From an uncultured Bacilli bacterium (lineage in GTDB: Bacteria; Bacillota_I; Bacilli_A; RF39; UBA660), in the NCBI GenBank assembly GCA_934149465.1, contig CAKPEZ010000002.1, forward strand, positions 1 through 64,000: 64,000 nucleotides of DNA, read 5' to 3'. Below, piece by piece: positions 43,777-52,696 of this stretch (its first letter is position 1; every line of letters begins with the position of its first letter). A program made the position numbers and the translations under genes. The notes below the pieces were generated by a model that had not been told where the DNA came from, did not search any database, and saw only the letters and a list, made by a program, of their open reading frames with translations.

Positions 43777-45423
43777 ATGAGTAAAATAAAATTATTTGCC
43801 CTTGGAGGATTAAATGAAAACGGTAAAAACATGTACGTTGCTAACGTTGATGATGAAATCTTTGTCTTTGATGCTGGACTTAAATATGCTGAAGAAAAAA
43901 TGCTTGGAATAGATTATATTATTCCTAAGATCGATTATTTAGTTCAAAACAAAGAAAAAATTAAAGGAATATTCCTAACTCATGGACATGATGAGAATAT
44001 TGGCTCTATTAGTGATATTATTGACTTATTACCAAATATTAAAATATATGGATCTAAATTTACTATTGAGATTCTTACTAATGAATTAAAAGAAGATAAT
44101 AAAGATATAAATAACTTAGTAGTATTAGAACCTCATAGAGCATTATCTTTAGGTAAATGTAAAATATTCCCAGTATCATTATCTCACTCAATACCAGGAA
44201 ACTTTGGATATGCTTTATATACTAATGATGGAGTTATCTTTTATGCTAGTGATTTTGTCTTTGACTCAACAATGCGTGATGCTTATCAAACTGATATAGG
44301 AAAACTAGCTTATATTGGAAAACAAGGAGTATTATGTTTATTAACAGAATCTATATATGCTGCTAAAAAAGGACATACTTCACCAAATCATAGAATTACT
44401 TCTCTAATAAGAGAAACTCTAAACCATACTGATGGAAGAATTATTTATAATGTTTTAAGTTCTCAGTTATACCGAATTCAAGAATTATTTACTGAAGTAT
44501 CTAAAACTGATAGAAAAATCGTAATTATGGGCAAACGTCTTCAAAATTTAGTTAATCAAGCTATTGAATCAGGATATTTAACTGTAAGAAAAGATCTTAT
44601 TGGTGATTTAAGCGATCTTAATAAAGAAAACTCTATTATAGTTATTTCTAATGAAAGAGAAAAACCTTATTTTAATATGATAAAAATAGTTAACGGCTAT
44701 GACAAGTATATTAAATTAACGCCAGATGATACTGTCTTTATTGCAACTCCTGTATATGAAGGAAGAGAAAAAACATTCTATGATTTATTAGATGATATTG
44801 CTAAAATAGGTGCTAATATATCAATATTAGATAACAAGAAAAATTTATCTCATCATGCTTCTAGTGAAGATCTAATGATGATGATTGACTTAATGAATCC
44901 AAAATATTATATGCCCGTAAAAGGAGAATACCGCTATCAATATGAAAATGCTGAACTTGCTAGTAATCTAGGTATTCCAAAAGAAAACATTCTTTTAAAA
45001 CAAAATGGAGATGTTATAACTTTTAAAGATGGTACTTTAAAAGATGACTTTGAAATGATTCCTACTGGAGAAGTATATATTGATGGATCGTTTAATGATG
45101 GAGTAGAAGAATTAGTTCTAAAAGATAGAGAATTATTACGTGATAATGGAATTGTTGTTGTATCTACTACCATAAACAAAAAAACAAAAAAAATAGTTTG
45201 TGGACCAGAAATACTATCAAGAGGATTTATCTATGTTAAAGATAATACTGATCTAATAAATGAAATGGGTAATATATGTACAAAGATTATTACGGATAAC
45301 ACAGTTAATAACTATATTGAATATAATAAAATAAAAACTTTAATTAGAGATGAACTTGGTAAATTTATCTACAAAGAAACTGAATGTAAACCAATGATCT
45401 TAGTAGTAATTCAAGAAATATAG
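43777..45423 (+). CDS. RNase J2-like metallo-beta-lactamase-fold protein
   Basis: A 548-residue beta-CASP protein of the RNase J family (5' exonuclease/endonuclease for mRNA decay): LGGLNENGKNMY, SHSIPGNFGYA, SDFVFD, HHASSEDL and KGEYRYQYENAELA. The metal-binding motif HxHxDH, which reads HGHEDHIG in RNase J1, is HGHDENIG here. The later HGEYR is KGEYR. These losses resemble RNase J2, the weakly active or inactive partner of J1 in Bacilli. It probably forms a J1/J2 complex with a J1 encoded elsewhere. A strong AAAGGAGG ribosome binding site precedes the ATG. Confidence 0.85.
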   Translation: MSKIKLFALGGLNENGKNMYVANVDDEIFVFDAGLKYAEEKMLGIDYIIPKIDYLVQNKEKIKGIFLTHGHDENIGSISDIIDLLPNIKIYGSKFTIEILTNELKEDNKDINNLVVLEPHRALSLGKCKIFPVSLSHSIPGNFGYALYTNDGVIFYASDFVFDSTMRDAYQTDIGKLAYIGKQGVLCLLTESIYAAKKGHTSPNHRITSLIRETLNHTDGRIIYNVLSSQLYRIQELFTEVSKTDRKIVIMGKRLQNLVNQAIESGYLTVRKDLIGDLSDLNKENSIIVISNEREKPYFNMIKIVNGYDKYIKLTPDDTVFIATPVYEGREKTFYDLLDDIAKIGANISILDNKKNLSHHASSEDLMMMIDLMNPKYYMPVKGEYRYQYENAELASNLGIPKENILLKQNGDVITFKDGTLKDDFEMIPTGEVYIDGSFNDGVEELVLKDRELLRDNGIVVVSTTINKKTKKIVCGPEILSRGFIYVKDNTDLINEMGNICTKIITDNTVNNYIEYNKIKTLIRDELGKFIYKETECKPMILVVIQEI

Positions 45424-45454
45424 GAAGTAAGTTTAAAAAATTTACTTCTTTTTA
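45424..45454 (+). terminator. Terminator after RNase J-like gene
   Basis: GAAGTAA and TTACTTC stem with an 11 nt loop and a T-run. Confidence 0.75.
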
Positions 45455-45536
45455 TTATCGTATTAAAAGTGTCAATCTTATGTAATTATTTAAAAAAAAG
45501 CTAATATTTATATTATAATATAACTGGAGGGATAAT

Positions 45537-46763
45537 ATGTCTAAAATAAAAAATATAGTAGCTCGTGAAATATTAGATTCACGTGGTAATCCAACTGTTG
45601 AAGTAGATGTTTACTTAGAATCTGGTATTATGGCAAGAGCCTCAGTACCATCTGGAGCATCTACTGGAATTAACGAAGCATTAGAACTAAGAGATGAAGA
45701 TGCTGATCGTTACCTAGGAAAAGGAGTATTAAAAGCAGTAAGTAATGTTAATAACATTATAAGGCCTCATCTAATTGGCTATGACGTATTAGATCAAAGA
45801 AAAATAGATGAAGCAATGATTAAACTAGATGGAACAGAAAATAAAAGTATGTTAGGTGCAAACGCTATCTTAGGTGTATCACTAGCTTGCTTAAAAGCTG
45901 CAAGTTATTATATGAATAAGCCTTTATATGAATATATTGGAACAGGAACTAAATTACCAAGACCTATGATGAACATTTTAAATGGAGGTGCTCATGCTGA
46001 TAATGGTCTTGATTTCCAAGAATTCATGATTATTCCTTGTAAAGAAACGTTTAAAGAAAATCTAAGAGTAGGTTCAGAAGTATTTCATTATTTAAAGAAA
46101 ATATTAAACGCTAACCATCTATCTACTGGAGTAGGAGATGAAGGAGGATTTGCTCCAGATATTGAAAATAATAAAATTGCCTTAGATACAATAATGGCTG
46201 CTATTAAAAAAGCAGGATACTTACCAGGGGAAGATGTATGCCTAGCTCTTGACGTAGCGGCATCTGAATTCTATGAAGATGGAATATATACTTTCGAAGA
46301 AAAAAAACATACCAAAGAAGAAATAATTGATTATTACGAAGACTTAATTTCTAAATATCCAATTATTTCTATTGAAGATGGAATGGCTGAAGAAGACTAT
46401 GAAGGGTGGAAATTATTAACAGAACGCTTAGGAGGAAAAATTCAATTAGTAGGAGATGACTTATTCGTAACTAACCAAAAATTATTAGCATTTGGTATAA
46501 AGAATAAACTTGCTAATGCGATATTAATTAAATTAAATCAAATTGGTACAGTAACAGAGACTCTAGATACCATAAAACTTGCAAAAGAATATGGTTATAG
46601 AACAGTTATATCTCATCGAAGTGGAGAAACAGAAGATACCTATATTGCAGATCTTGCCGTAGCAGTTAATGCAGGTCAAATAAAAACAGGTTCTCTATGC
46701 CGTAGTGAGAGAATAGCTAAATATAACGAACTTCTAAGAATTGAAGAACAATTAACAAAATGA
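45537..46763 (+). CDS. eno: Enolase
   Basis: A 408-residue glycolytic enzyme converting 2-phosphoglycerate to phosphoenolpyruvate, and in Bacilli also a degradosome partner. Visible: REILDSRGNPTVEVDV, the mobile SGASTG loop, GVGDEGGFAP, the metal ligands in LALDVAASEFY, SIEDGMAEEDYEGW and VGDDLFVTN, the catalytic lysine in LIKLNQIGTVTET, and SHRSGETED. It is slightly shorter than usual (about 430). GGAGGG precedes the ATG. It sits directly after an RNase J-like gene, and its stop overlaps the next start (ATGA). Confidence 0.98.
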   Translation: MSKIKNIVAREILDSRGNPTVEVDVYLESGIMARASVPSGASTGINEALELRDEDADRYLGKGVLKAVSNVNNIIRPHLIGYDVLDQRKIDEAMIKLDGTENKSMLGANAILGVSLACLKAASYYMNKPLYEYIGTGTKLPRPMMNILNGGAHADNGLDFQEFMIIPCKETFKENLRVGSEVFHYLKKILNANHLSTGVGDEGGFAPDIENNKIALDTIMAAIKKAGYLPGEDVCLALDVAASEFYEDGIYTFEEKKHTKEEIIDYYEDLISKYPIISIEDGMAEEDYEGWKLLTERLGGKIQLVGDDLFVTNQKLLAFGIKNKLANAILIKLNQIGTVTETLDTIKLAKEYGYRTVISHRSGETEDTYIADLAVAVNAGQIKTGSLCRSERIAKYNELLRIEEQLTK

Positions 46764-47236
46764 ATAACCAAATAAAATATCGTCACTATAAAAAAAGTGA
46801 TACCCCATTTTTAGATATTATCTATCAAGATAAAAATATTATGGCAAATGTTCCTTTTAATAAAAAGAAATCATATTTATTTTTAATTGATAATAACATA
46901 GTAGGCTTTTTTAATGTAGAAAAATTACATGGATATCCAGAAATACAGTATGCTATTTTAAAAGAATATCGTAATTTAGGACTAGGAAGTATGTTACTTG
47001 AAGATCTAACTACGTTAATGTTTTTAAATACTAACTGTGAAAAAATATATCTTATGATAAATAGAAATAATACTCCTTCATTAAAAGTAGCGTCTAAAAA
47101 TGGCTATCAAATAGATTATGATTTAGAATCTAATGATATAGATTTTCCTTATTATAACTTATATAAGAACAATCCTTATTATGAAAAAGAATTATCATCT
47201 AAAATATTATCTTTAAAATTTTTAAATATAAGTTAG
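46760..47236 (+). CDS. GNAT-family N-acetyltransferase
   Basis: 158 residues with a GNAT core: SYLFLIDNNIVGFFNV (beta-4), IQYAILKEYRNLGLGSMLLEDL (acetyl-CoA loop with the R/Q-x-x-G-x-G pattern as RNLGLGS) and NTPSLKVASKNGYQ (C-terminal region). The substrate is unknown. Its ATG overlaps the eno stop by four bases, so it is translationally coupled to enolase and begins a run of ATGA-coupled small enzymes. Confidence 0.8.
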   Translation: MNNQIKYRHYKKSDTPFLDIIYQDKNIMANVPFNKKKSYLFLIDNNIVGFFNVEKLHGYPEIQYAILKEYRNLGLGSMLLEDLTTLMFLNTNCEKIYLMINRNNTPSLKVASKNGYQIDYDLESNDIDFPYYNLYKNNPYYEKELSSKILSLKFLNIS

Positions 47237-47248
47237 GAAGTGATAGAG

Positions 47249-47911
47249 ATGAAGATTGCAATAATAGGTGCTTTTGAAGAAGAAATAACTAAATTATTAG
47301 AAATATTTGATCTAAAAAAGGATCCTAATACTCTAAAGAATGTTTATCTAGGAAATTATTTAGATAAATCTTTAATAGTAGCAAGAAGTGGAATAGGAAA
47401 AGTTAACTCTGGCGCTATGACACAGTATATAATAGATACCTATAAACCAGATCTAATAATTAATTCTGGCTGTGCAGGAAGCCTTAGAAGTGATATCAAA
47501 ATTATGGACGTAGTTATTTCTACTTACGTAACTTATCATGACTTTAAACCACTTAGAATAATGAATTTCTCAGTACCAGATAATGGCCATATAATTGCTA
47601 ATAACACATTAATAAAGATCGCTGAAGAAGCAATTGGTAAATTAGAAAATGAACATTATCATTTAGGTGCTATTTGTAGCGGTGATTCTTTTGTAACAAA
47701 TGAAAAAATGCGTGATCAAATAAGAGAAGAAACAGGTGCATCAGCAGTAGATATGGAAAGTGGAAGCATAGGCCATATTTGCAGACTAAATAATATTCCA
47801 TTCGTATCTATTAGAACTATCTCTGACTTTGCTGATGGAAATGATGATTTTGAAGAACTAGCAGCATATAAATCAAGTTCCCTAGTAAATGAGATGATAA
47901 AACTATTATGA
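47249..47911 (+). CDS. mtnN: 5'-methylthioadenosine/S-adenosylhomocysteine nucleosidase
   Basis: 220 residues from the ATG at 47249 behind GGAAGTGAT; an in-frame GTG at 47240 is the ribosome binding site itself. It cleaves MTA and SAH to adenine plus the thioribose sugars, in methionine salvage. Visible: MKIAIIGAFEEEI (catalytic Glu), LIINSGCAGSL, SGDSFVTNEKM, VDMESGSIGHIC and SIRTISDFAD (catalytic Asp). Length is normal. Its stop overlaps the next gene as ATGA. Confidence 0.95.
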   Translation: MKIAIIGAFEEEITKLLEIFDLKKDPNTLKNVYLGNYLDKSLIVARSGIGKVNSGAMTQYIIDTYKPDLIINSGCAGSLRSDIKIMDVVISTYVTYHDFKPLRIMNFSVPDNGHIIANNTLIKIAEEAIGKLENEHYHLGAICSGDSFVTNEKMRDQIREETGASAVDMESGSIGHICRLNNIPFVSIRTISDFADGNDDFEELAAYKSSSLVNEMIKLL

Positions 47912-48465
47912 AAGAACTAACTTATGTAACAGGAAACCAAGCTAAAATAGAAAGTGCTAGATCTATTTTAGAACCACTTGGTTACAAAGTAAATCAAATA
48001 AAAATAGATACTATCGAAATTCAAAATGATGATGTTTTAGAAATTGCTAAATACTCAGCTAAATGGGCAAGTGAAAAACTAAAATGTAACGTCATCAAGA
48101 ATGATACTGGATTATACGTTGAAGCTTTAAATGGATTCCCAGGACCATATACTCACTACGTAGATGATACTTTAGGAGAAGATGGCTTATTAAAATTACT
48201 AGAAGGAATTTCTAATAGAAAAGCCTACTTTAAAGAAGTAATAGCATACTGTGAGTATGGTAAAGAACCAGTTACCTTTATAGGAATTACTAAAGGAGAA
48301 ATAGCCTTATCTAAAAGTGGCTCATATGGCTTTAGTTGGGACTTTATCTTTATTCCAGAAGGAGAAACTAAAACATTAGCTAATTTCCCTGATAATGAAA
48401 GATGGAAATACTGGAGCTTAGATACTTACAAAGAACTAGTTGAATATTTACAAAAAAAAGCTTGA
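47908..48465 (+). CDS. Ham1/RdgB-family non-canonical purine NTP pyrophosphatase
   Basis: A 185-residue enzyme that removes ITP/XTP from the nucleotide pool. The TGNQAKIESA start, NDTGLYVEALNGFPGPYTHY motif, and SWDFIFIPEGETKTLANF with a closing helix are typical. The usual SHR near the end reads DNERWKYWS, so the purine-specificity loop differs. It is coupled to mtnN, and both act on purine by-products. Its stop overlaps the -35 box of the third leader repeat. Confidence 0.88.
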   Translation: MKELTYVTGNQAKIESARSILEPLGYKVNQIKIDTIEIQNDDVLEIAKYSAKWASEKLKCNVIKNDTGLYVEALNGFPGPYTHYVDDTLGEDGLLKLLEGISNRKAYFKEVIAYCEYGKEPVTFIGITKGEIALSKSGSYGFSWDFIFIPEGETKTLANFPDNERWKYWSLDTYKELVEYLQKKA

Positions 48466-48646
48466 TTAATAAGAAGTAATTTGCTAAAATTAAATAGAAA
48501 GTAAGTTAACTCCCTGTGAAATGGGGGGTATTACTAAGTAATTCTTCTTACTACGTAAATAATACAATTAAAAAAATCTATACAAATAAAACGTTAGAGT
48601 AATCTAATACGCTTTTTAGTATAGATTTTTTTGTATTAAGAAAGGA
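48462..48646 (+). repeat. Leader repeat, copy 3 (internally deleted)
   Basis: TTGATT, 17 nt, TGCTAAAAT (48462-48490), then AAAGTAAG joined straight to TTAACTCCCTGTG. Compared with copies 1 and 2 it lacks TAAGAAG, the leader-ORF ribosome binding site and the first leader codons, a deletion between two AGTAAG direct repeats. The tract has 6 G (48523-48528). The downstream sequence and the attenuator are kept. Confidence 0.82.
48574..48634 (+). terminator. Attenuator hairpin (copy 3)
   Basis: AAATCTATAC and GTATAGATTT stem with an inner AACGT-type stem, then a T-run, about 20 nt before the gene. Confidence 0.8.
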
Positions 48647-48654
48647 AATTATAT

Positions 48655-49992
48655 ATGAAAATAAAATACTTATTACTAGGAGCATTCTCCTTAACAATAC
48701 TCTTAATTGGAATAACTTATGCTTGGTGGAATTGGACAAGTGAAAAAACCAATATCAATCTTACTCTAAATGGATTAAACGTAATCTATACTGGAGAAGA
48801 TAACATCCTAAAAGGACCATTATATCCAACTGCTTCTATTACTAATCCTGATAACATAATTCATCCTTTTAAATTAAGAACAACCAATAACATTGATGTT
48901 TACGGTAAAATATCTTTAGAAGTATTAGAGCTTCCTAATGAACTAAAAGAACGTTCTTTCCTTTGGAGCCTTTATAAAGAAGACGAAGAAATTGTTAATG
49001 GTTCTTTCATGGACGCCGAAGTAGGCAAGGATATAATTTTATCTCCATATGAACAAATTCTAACCTCAGATACTAGCTATACTCTCTATATCTGGATTGA
49101 TGGAGAAAACTATACTAATCCCCTAGAAATGGGTTCAAAAAATTTTAAGTTAAAACTAAAAATAGATGCCAGTCAAACTCCATATACTACTCCAGAAGAA
49201 TGTTTTGACTTTGAACAAAGTACAGGAACAATTACAAATTACAAGTGTGATGGAAGCCCAATTAATTCAGTTGAAGATGAAACTCTCGTATACAAAGTCC
49301 TAGATGTAAATGCTTGTTCAAACTATATAGTAGAAACCCAAATGGGAGATATAACAGATCCTTCTACCGCGACTTCTTTTTGTAATGAAAACATTATTCA
49401 ATTTAATTCAATTAATGTTCTTTTAAAATATAGTGCTTCTTCTACACAAGCCAAGTACATGCTTAATAATAATATAATTGAAGCTGTTAATTATGATTTA
49501 TCAACATATGAAATGAAAGATGTAAATGCTTGTGCGACATATTTAATGGGTGAATTTAGTGATGTAAGTCCTACTATTGATGATGTAACTAGTATGTGTA
49601 GTCATTATGAAGCCACTGACGGAATGAAAAGCCTCATTTCAGAACTCTTTAATTTTAAACAACTACAATATTTAATTAATAATAATATAATTAATCTAGG
49701 ACAAGCTCAAGTTTTTCCAAAAATAACAGATGTTGTAATACCACCATATATAAATAATGTAAAAGTTGTGGCACTTGGACATTTTTCCGGAAAAAACTTA
49801 ACTGGAGTAGTAATACCTAATACTGTAACTAGGATTTATGATAACGCATTTAGGGGTAATAATTTAACATATGTAATAATGTCAAATAAAGTTGATGTAA
49901 AAGATTCTGAAAAAATAGGTAATTGTTCTTTTGAACAAGGTGAAGGTGCTTCTTCTTGTAAGAGCTGTTATTTATATCCATGTGTGAATTAA
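48655..49992 (+). CDS. Surface protein with shared N-terminal domain and BspA-like leucine-rich C-terminus
   Basis: 445 residues. The N-terminal membrane helix ends TYAWWNWTS, and a beta domain ends MGSKNFKLKLKIDASQ. Both match the N-terminus of the DGR-type protein at 28886 (FAWWGWTS; MGNKAFEFKLGINANQ). Then come two helical Cys-pair segments, each opening with DVNAC (about 220-330), and BspA/LRR_5-type repeats (about 355-420: VVIPPYINNVKVVAL, GVVIPNTVTRIYDNAF, LTYVIM). The tail is Cys-rich (CKSCYLYPC). LRR_5 repeats often bind host molecules. It seems short of repeats, so the C-terminus may be truncated. It is controlled by leader copy 3. Confidence 0.75.
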   Translation: MKIKYLLLGAFSLTILLIGITYAWWNWTSEKTNINLTLNGLNVIYTGEDNILKGPLYPTASITNPDNIIHPFKLRTTNNIDVYGKISLEVLELPNELKERSFLWSLYKEDEEIVNGSFMDAEVGKDIILSPYEQILTSDTSYTLYIWIDGENYTNPLEMGSKNFKLKLKIDASQTPYTTPEECFDFEQSTGTITNYKCDGSPINSVEDETLVYKVLDVNACSNYIVETQMGDITDPSTATSFCNENIIQFNSINVLLKYSASSTQAKYMLNNNIIEAVNYDLSTYEMKDVNACATYLMGEFSDVSPTIDDVTSMCSHYEATDGMKSLISELFNFKQLQYLINNNIINLGQAQVFPKITDVVIPPYINNVKVVALGHFSGKNLTGVVIPNTVTRIYDNAFRGNNLTYVIMSNKVDVKDSEKIGNCSFEQGEGASSCKSCYLYPCVN

Positions 49993-50083
49993 AGTACATT
50001 TTTCTAATTAATATATTCTTTATATTAAGCATATCTTATTAATAAAAGAATATCTTTAAATAGCAAAAAAAATTTACTTATTG

Positions 50084-50112
50084 TTGACAAGCATAGCATA
50101 ATATGATATTCT
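50084..50112 (+). promoter_or_regulatory. Promoter of ABC exporter operon
   Basis: TTGACA (50084-50089), a 17 nt spacer and TATTCT (50107-50112) with an extended TG. Confidence 0.75.
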
Positions 50113-50144
50113 TAAGAAGAATTTAAAGTGAAAGGAGTGAGAAA

Positions 50145-50234
50145 ATGAAGAATTCAGTTTTAAAAGTTTTTAATAATAATATAGTAGTTCTAAAAAGTGA
50201 GGTAATTCTTTGTTTCTCACTTTATAGTCTTTAA
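50145..50234 (+). CDS. Leader peptide of ABC exporter attenuator
   Basis: A 29-codon ORF, MKNSVLKVFNNNIVVLKSEV plus a hydrophobic end, with an excellent AAAGGAGTGAG ribosome binding site. It lies between a strong promoter and a terminator that precedes the transporter gene. It contains ATAGTAGTT (50181-50189), identical to the downstream arm of that terminator. The arrangement is that of ribosome-mediated attenuation leaders of drug-resistance genes such as bmrB-bmrCD in Bacillus. Confidence 0.65.
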   Translation: MKNSVLKVFNNNIVVLKSEVILCFSLYSL

Positions 50235-50281
50235 CTTAAGATCTTTTTTTAAACTACTATAACTAAAATAGTAGTTTTTTT
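50181..50281 (+). promoter_or_regulatory. Antiterminator/terminator switch before ABC exporter
   Basis: Segment 1, ATAGTAGTT (50181-50189), and segment 3, ATAGTAGTTT (50268-50277), can each pair with segment 2, AAACTACTAT (50251-50260). The 2-3 pairing plus a T-run is an intrinsic terminator; the 1-2 pairing prevents it. A further hairpin AAGTGAG/CTCACTT (50196-50222) lies in the leader ORF. Stalling of the leader ribosome before segment 1 would favour read-through. Confidence 0.65.
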
Positions 50282-50294
50282 ATGGAGGTAAATT

Positions 50295-52025
50295 ATGAAA
50301 AACTTAAAAGAATTTAAACCTCTAATTAAGCTAATTAAAGAAGAAAAAAATAAACTAATAATAGCAAGCATAATTATCTTTCTATCTGGTATTGCTGAAA
50401 TATTTACTGGCTATCTAAATGGAAGAGCAGTAGAAGAAATAACTAAACTAAATGTTAAAGATTCTCTTATTTATTTAGGAATATACTTTATATTAGAAAT
50501 TACTATGGATGGCTATTTCTTACACTTAGCAAATTCTATATTATATAAAGTAGAAAGTGCTTTAACAAGAAAACTAGGATTTTTTACATATAAAAAAGCT
50601 CTTAACTTACCAGCAGTTGCTTATGAAGAGAAATCTTCTGGAGAAATAATAAACCGTATTACTACTGATGCTGACTCATTAAGCTTTGCTTTTGGAAGAC
50701 TATTAAATATGACATCTTCCTTAGTAGCATCTCTTATTATCATAGTATATGTCTTTATTAACTCTTGGATAGTAGGACTAGAAATAATATTCTTTGTCTC
50801 ATTACTATTCTTAATATTAAAAAAGTATAACCCTCTTTTAAAGCAAATCCATAAAGAAAGAAAAAAAGAACAAGATAATTTTACTTCCTTAGTTACCGAA
50901 TCAATTAGAGGCGTAAGAGAAATAAAAACACTAGGAATAAAATCTAGCTTAATAAAAGATATGATTGATATAATAAAGACTATCTATAATAAATCAGCAA
51001 AAGAAATAGACTTACAAAAAAGATTTAATATCTATACAAGATTTATCAAATCTTTATTAGAAGTAGGAGTATTTGGAACATGCGTAGTACTTATGTATTA
51101 TAACAAAGTATCACTTACATTCTTTGTTGCTATGACTTATTATATATATCGTTACGTATGGCTAATAGAAAATATTAATGATCTAACTATTACTTATCAA
51201 AAGGTAAGTGTTTCTATTGAAAGAGTAAATGAAATATTAGAAAATAGATTATATCAAGATGAAAAATTTGGTAATAAGAAATTAGATAATATAAAAGGAA
51301 CTTTAGAATTTAAAGATGTAACTTTTGGTTACCCTAATGAAGAAGTTACTCTAAATAATTTTAATTTAAAGATTGATCCTAATAAGAAAATTGCTATAGT
51401 AGGAGCTTCTGGTCAAGGAAAATCAACTTTATTTAATCTAATTACCAGAATATTTGATCCAATAAAAGGAACTATCTTAATAGATGGTATTGATATTAAA
51501 GAATTAGACGAAGAATCTCTAAGAAAAAATATCTCTATTATCAGACAAGAACCATTTATTTTTAATAGAAGTATTAAAGATAATTTTAAATTAATAGATG
51601 AAAATATAAAAATAGAAGAAATACGAAAATATACAAAAATGGCTTATTTAGATGACTATATAATGAGCCTTCCTAAAAAGTATGACACTATCTTAGGAGA
51701 AGGTGGAGTTAACTTATCAGGAGGACAAAAACAAAGACTATCGATAGCAAGAACGCTATCTAAAAAAAGTAAAATAATCTTATTTGATGAAGCAACAAGT
51801 GCTTTAGATAATAACTCTCAAGAATATATCAAAAAAGCAATAGATAACTTAGTATGTGATCATACAGTAATCATTGTTGCTCATAGATTATCTACAATAA
51901 TGGATGCTGATATTATCTATGTTGTTGATCGCGGTAACATAGTAGCATCTGGAACTCATAGTGAACTATTAAAAACAAGTAATATTTATAAAAACTTATA
52001 TGAAACTGAGGCTTTAAATTCATAA
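50295..52025 (+). CDS. ABC exporter, half-transporter (multidrug/peptide type)
   Basis: 576 residues: a six-helix membrane domain (about 18-310) with the coupling segment KSSGEIINRITTDAD, and a nucleotide-binding domain with Walker A GASGQGKST, Q-loop IIRQEPF, signature LSGGQKQR, Walker B IILFDEATSALD and H-loop VAHRLST. It should work as a homodimer exporting drugs, lipids or peptides. The leader with attenuator upstream suggests induction by translation-affecting conditions. A GNAT enzyme follows by 15 nt. The ribosome binding site is TGGAGGTAA. Confidence 0.9.
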   Translation: MKNLKEFKPLIKLIKEEKNKLIIASIIIFLSGIAEIFTGYLNGRAVEEITKLNVKDSLIYLGIYFILEITMDGYFLHLANSILYKVESALTRKLGFFTYKKALNLPAVAYEEKSSGEIINRITTDADSLSFAFGRLLNMTSSLVASLIIIVYVFINSWIVGLEIIFFVSLLFLILKKYNPLLKQIHKERKKEQDNFTSLVTESIRGVREIKTLGIKSSLIKDMIDIIKTIYNKSAKEIDLQKRFNIYTRFIKSLLEVGVFGTCVVLMYYNKVSLTFFVAMTYYIYRYVWLIENINDLTITYQKVSVSIERVNEILENRLYQDEKFGNKKLDNIKGTLEFKDVTFGYPNEEVTLNNFNLKIDPNKKIAIVGASGQGKSTLFNLITRIFDPIKGTILIDGIDIKELDEESLRKNISIIRQEPFIFNRSIKDNFKLIDENIKIEEIRKYTKMAYLDDYIMSLPKKYDTILGEGGVNLSGGQKQRLSIARTLSKKSKIILFDEATSALDNNSQEYIKKAIDNLVCDHTVIIVAHRLSTIMDADIIYVVDRGNIVASGTHSELLKTSNIYKNLYETEALNS

Positions 52026-52040
52026 AAAAGGAAAAAAGAT

Positions 52041-52652
52041 ATGATGAAATTTATAGGAAGCAAAACATTAGAAACTGATAGATTAATTCTAAGAAGTTCT
52101 AAAATGCAAGAACAAAAAAGATTATGGGAAATATTAATGGATCCAAATGTAAATAAACTTTATTTAACTTCTGGAAAGAAGCACGCTAAAGAAAAAGAAT
52201 ATTGGGAGTATGAAAATCAAAAGAAATTCTATATATCTAAAGTAAATCATGCTTTAGATAACGACGTTTTTTGCTGGAGTATATTCTTAAAGAAAGATTA
52301 CACTTTAAGTAAAAAAGAAGAAGTAATAGGTCAAATTTCAGTACAAAAGAAAGATGATGATAATCTTTCTGTTAGAGATATTGGCTGGTATATAGATCCT
52401 CTCTATCAAAGAAAAGGATATGCTTACGAAAGTGCAAAAAAAGTTTTAGAATATATGTTTAAAGAAGTAGAAATAAAAAAAATAGATTCAGGAGCAGTTA
52501 AAGCTAATATTCCTTCTTGTATCTTATTTGAAAAACTAGGATTTACTAAGACAGGCGAAGTAACTCATGAATCAAATTATACATTTTATGATGGACTATT
52601 AACTTTCTCAAAATATGAACTAACTAAAGAAGACTATTTAAATAAAAAATAG
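52041..52652 (+). CDS. GNAT-family N-acetyltransferase (RimJ/RimL-like)
   Basis: 203 residues opening with LETDRLILRSSKMQEQ, the usual start of the Acetyltransf_3/RimJ-like group. Then come VRDIGWYIDPLYQRKGYAYESAKKV (acetyl-CoA loop QRKGYA) and IPSCILFEKLGFTKTGE. It may acetylate a protein N-terminus, or a drug given its place right after an exporter in the same unit; the substrate is unknown. Confidence 0.82.
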   Translation: MMKFIGSKTLETDRLILRSSKMQEQKRLWEILMDPNVNKLYLTSGKKHAKEKEYWEYENQKKFYISKVNHALDNDVFCWSIFLKKDYTLSKKEEVIGQISVQKKDDDNLSVRDIGWYIDPLYQRKGYAYESAKKVLEYMFKEVEIKKIDSGAVKANIPSCILFEKLGFTKTGEVTHESNYTFYDGLLTFSKYELTKEDYLNKK

Positions 52653-52696
52653 TTTTCTTTCTTTTTTTTAAGCATATTCTTTAAAGAGGGATAAAT

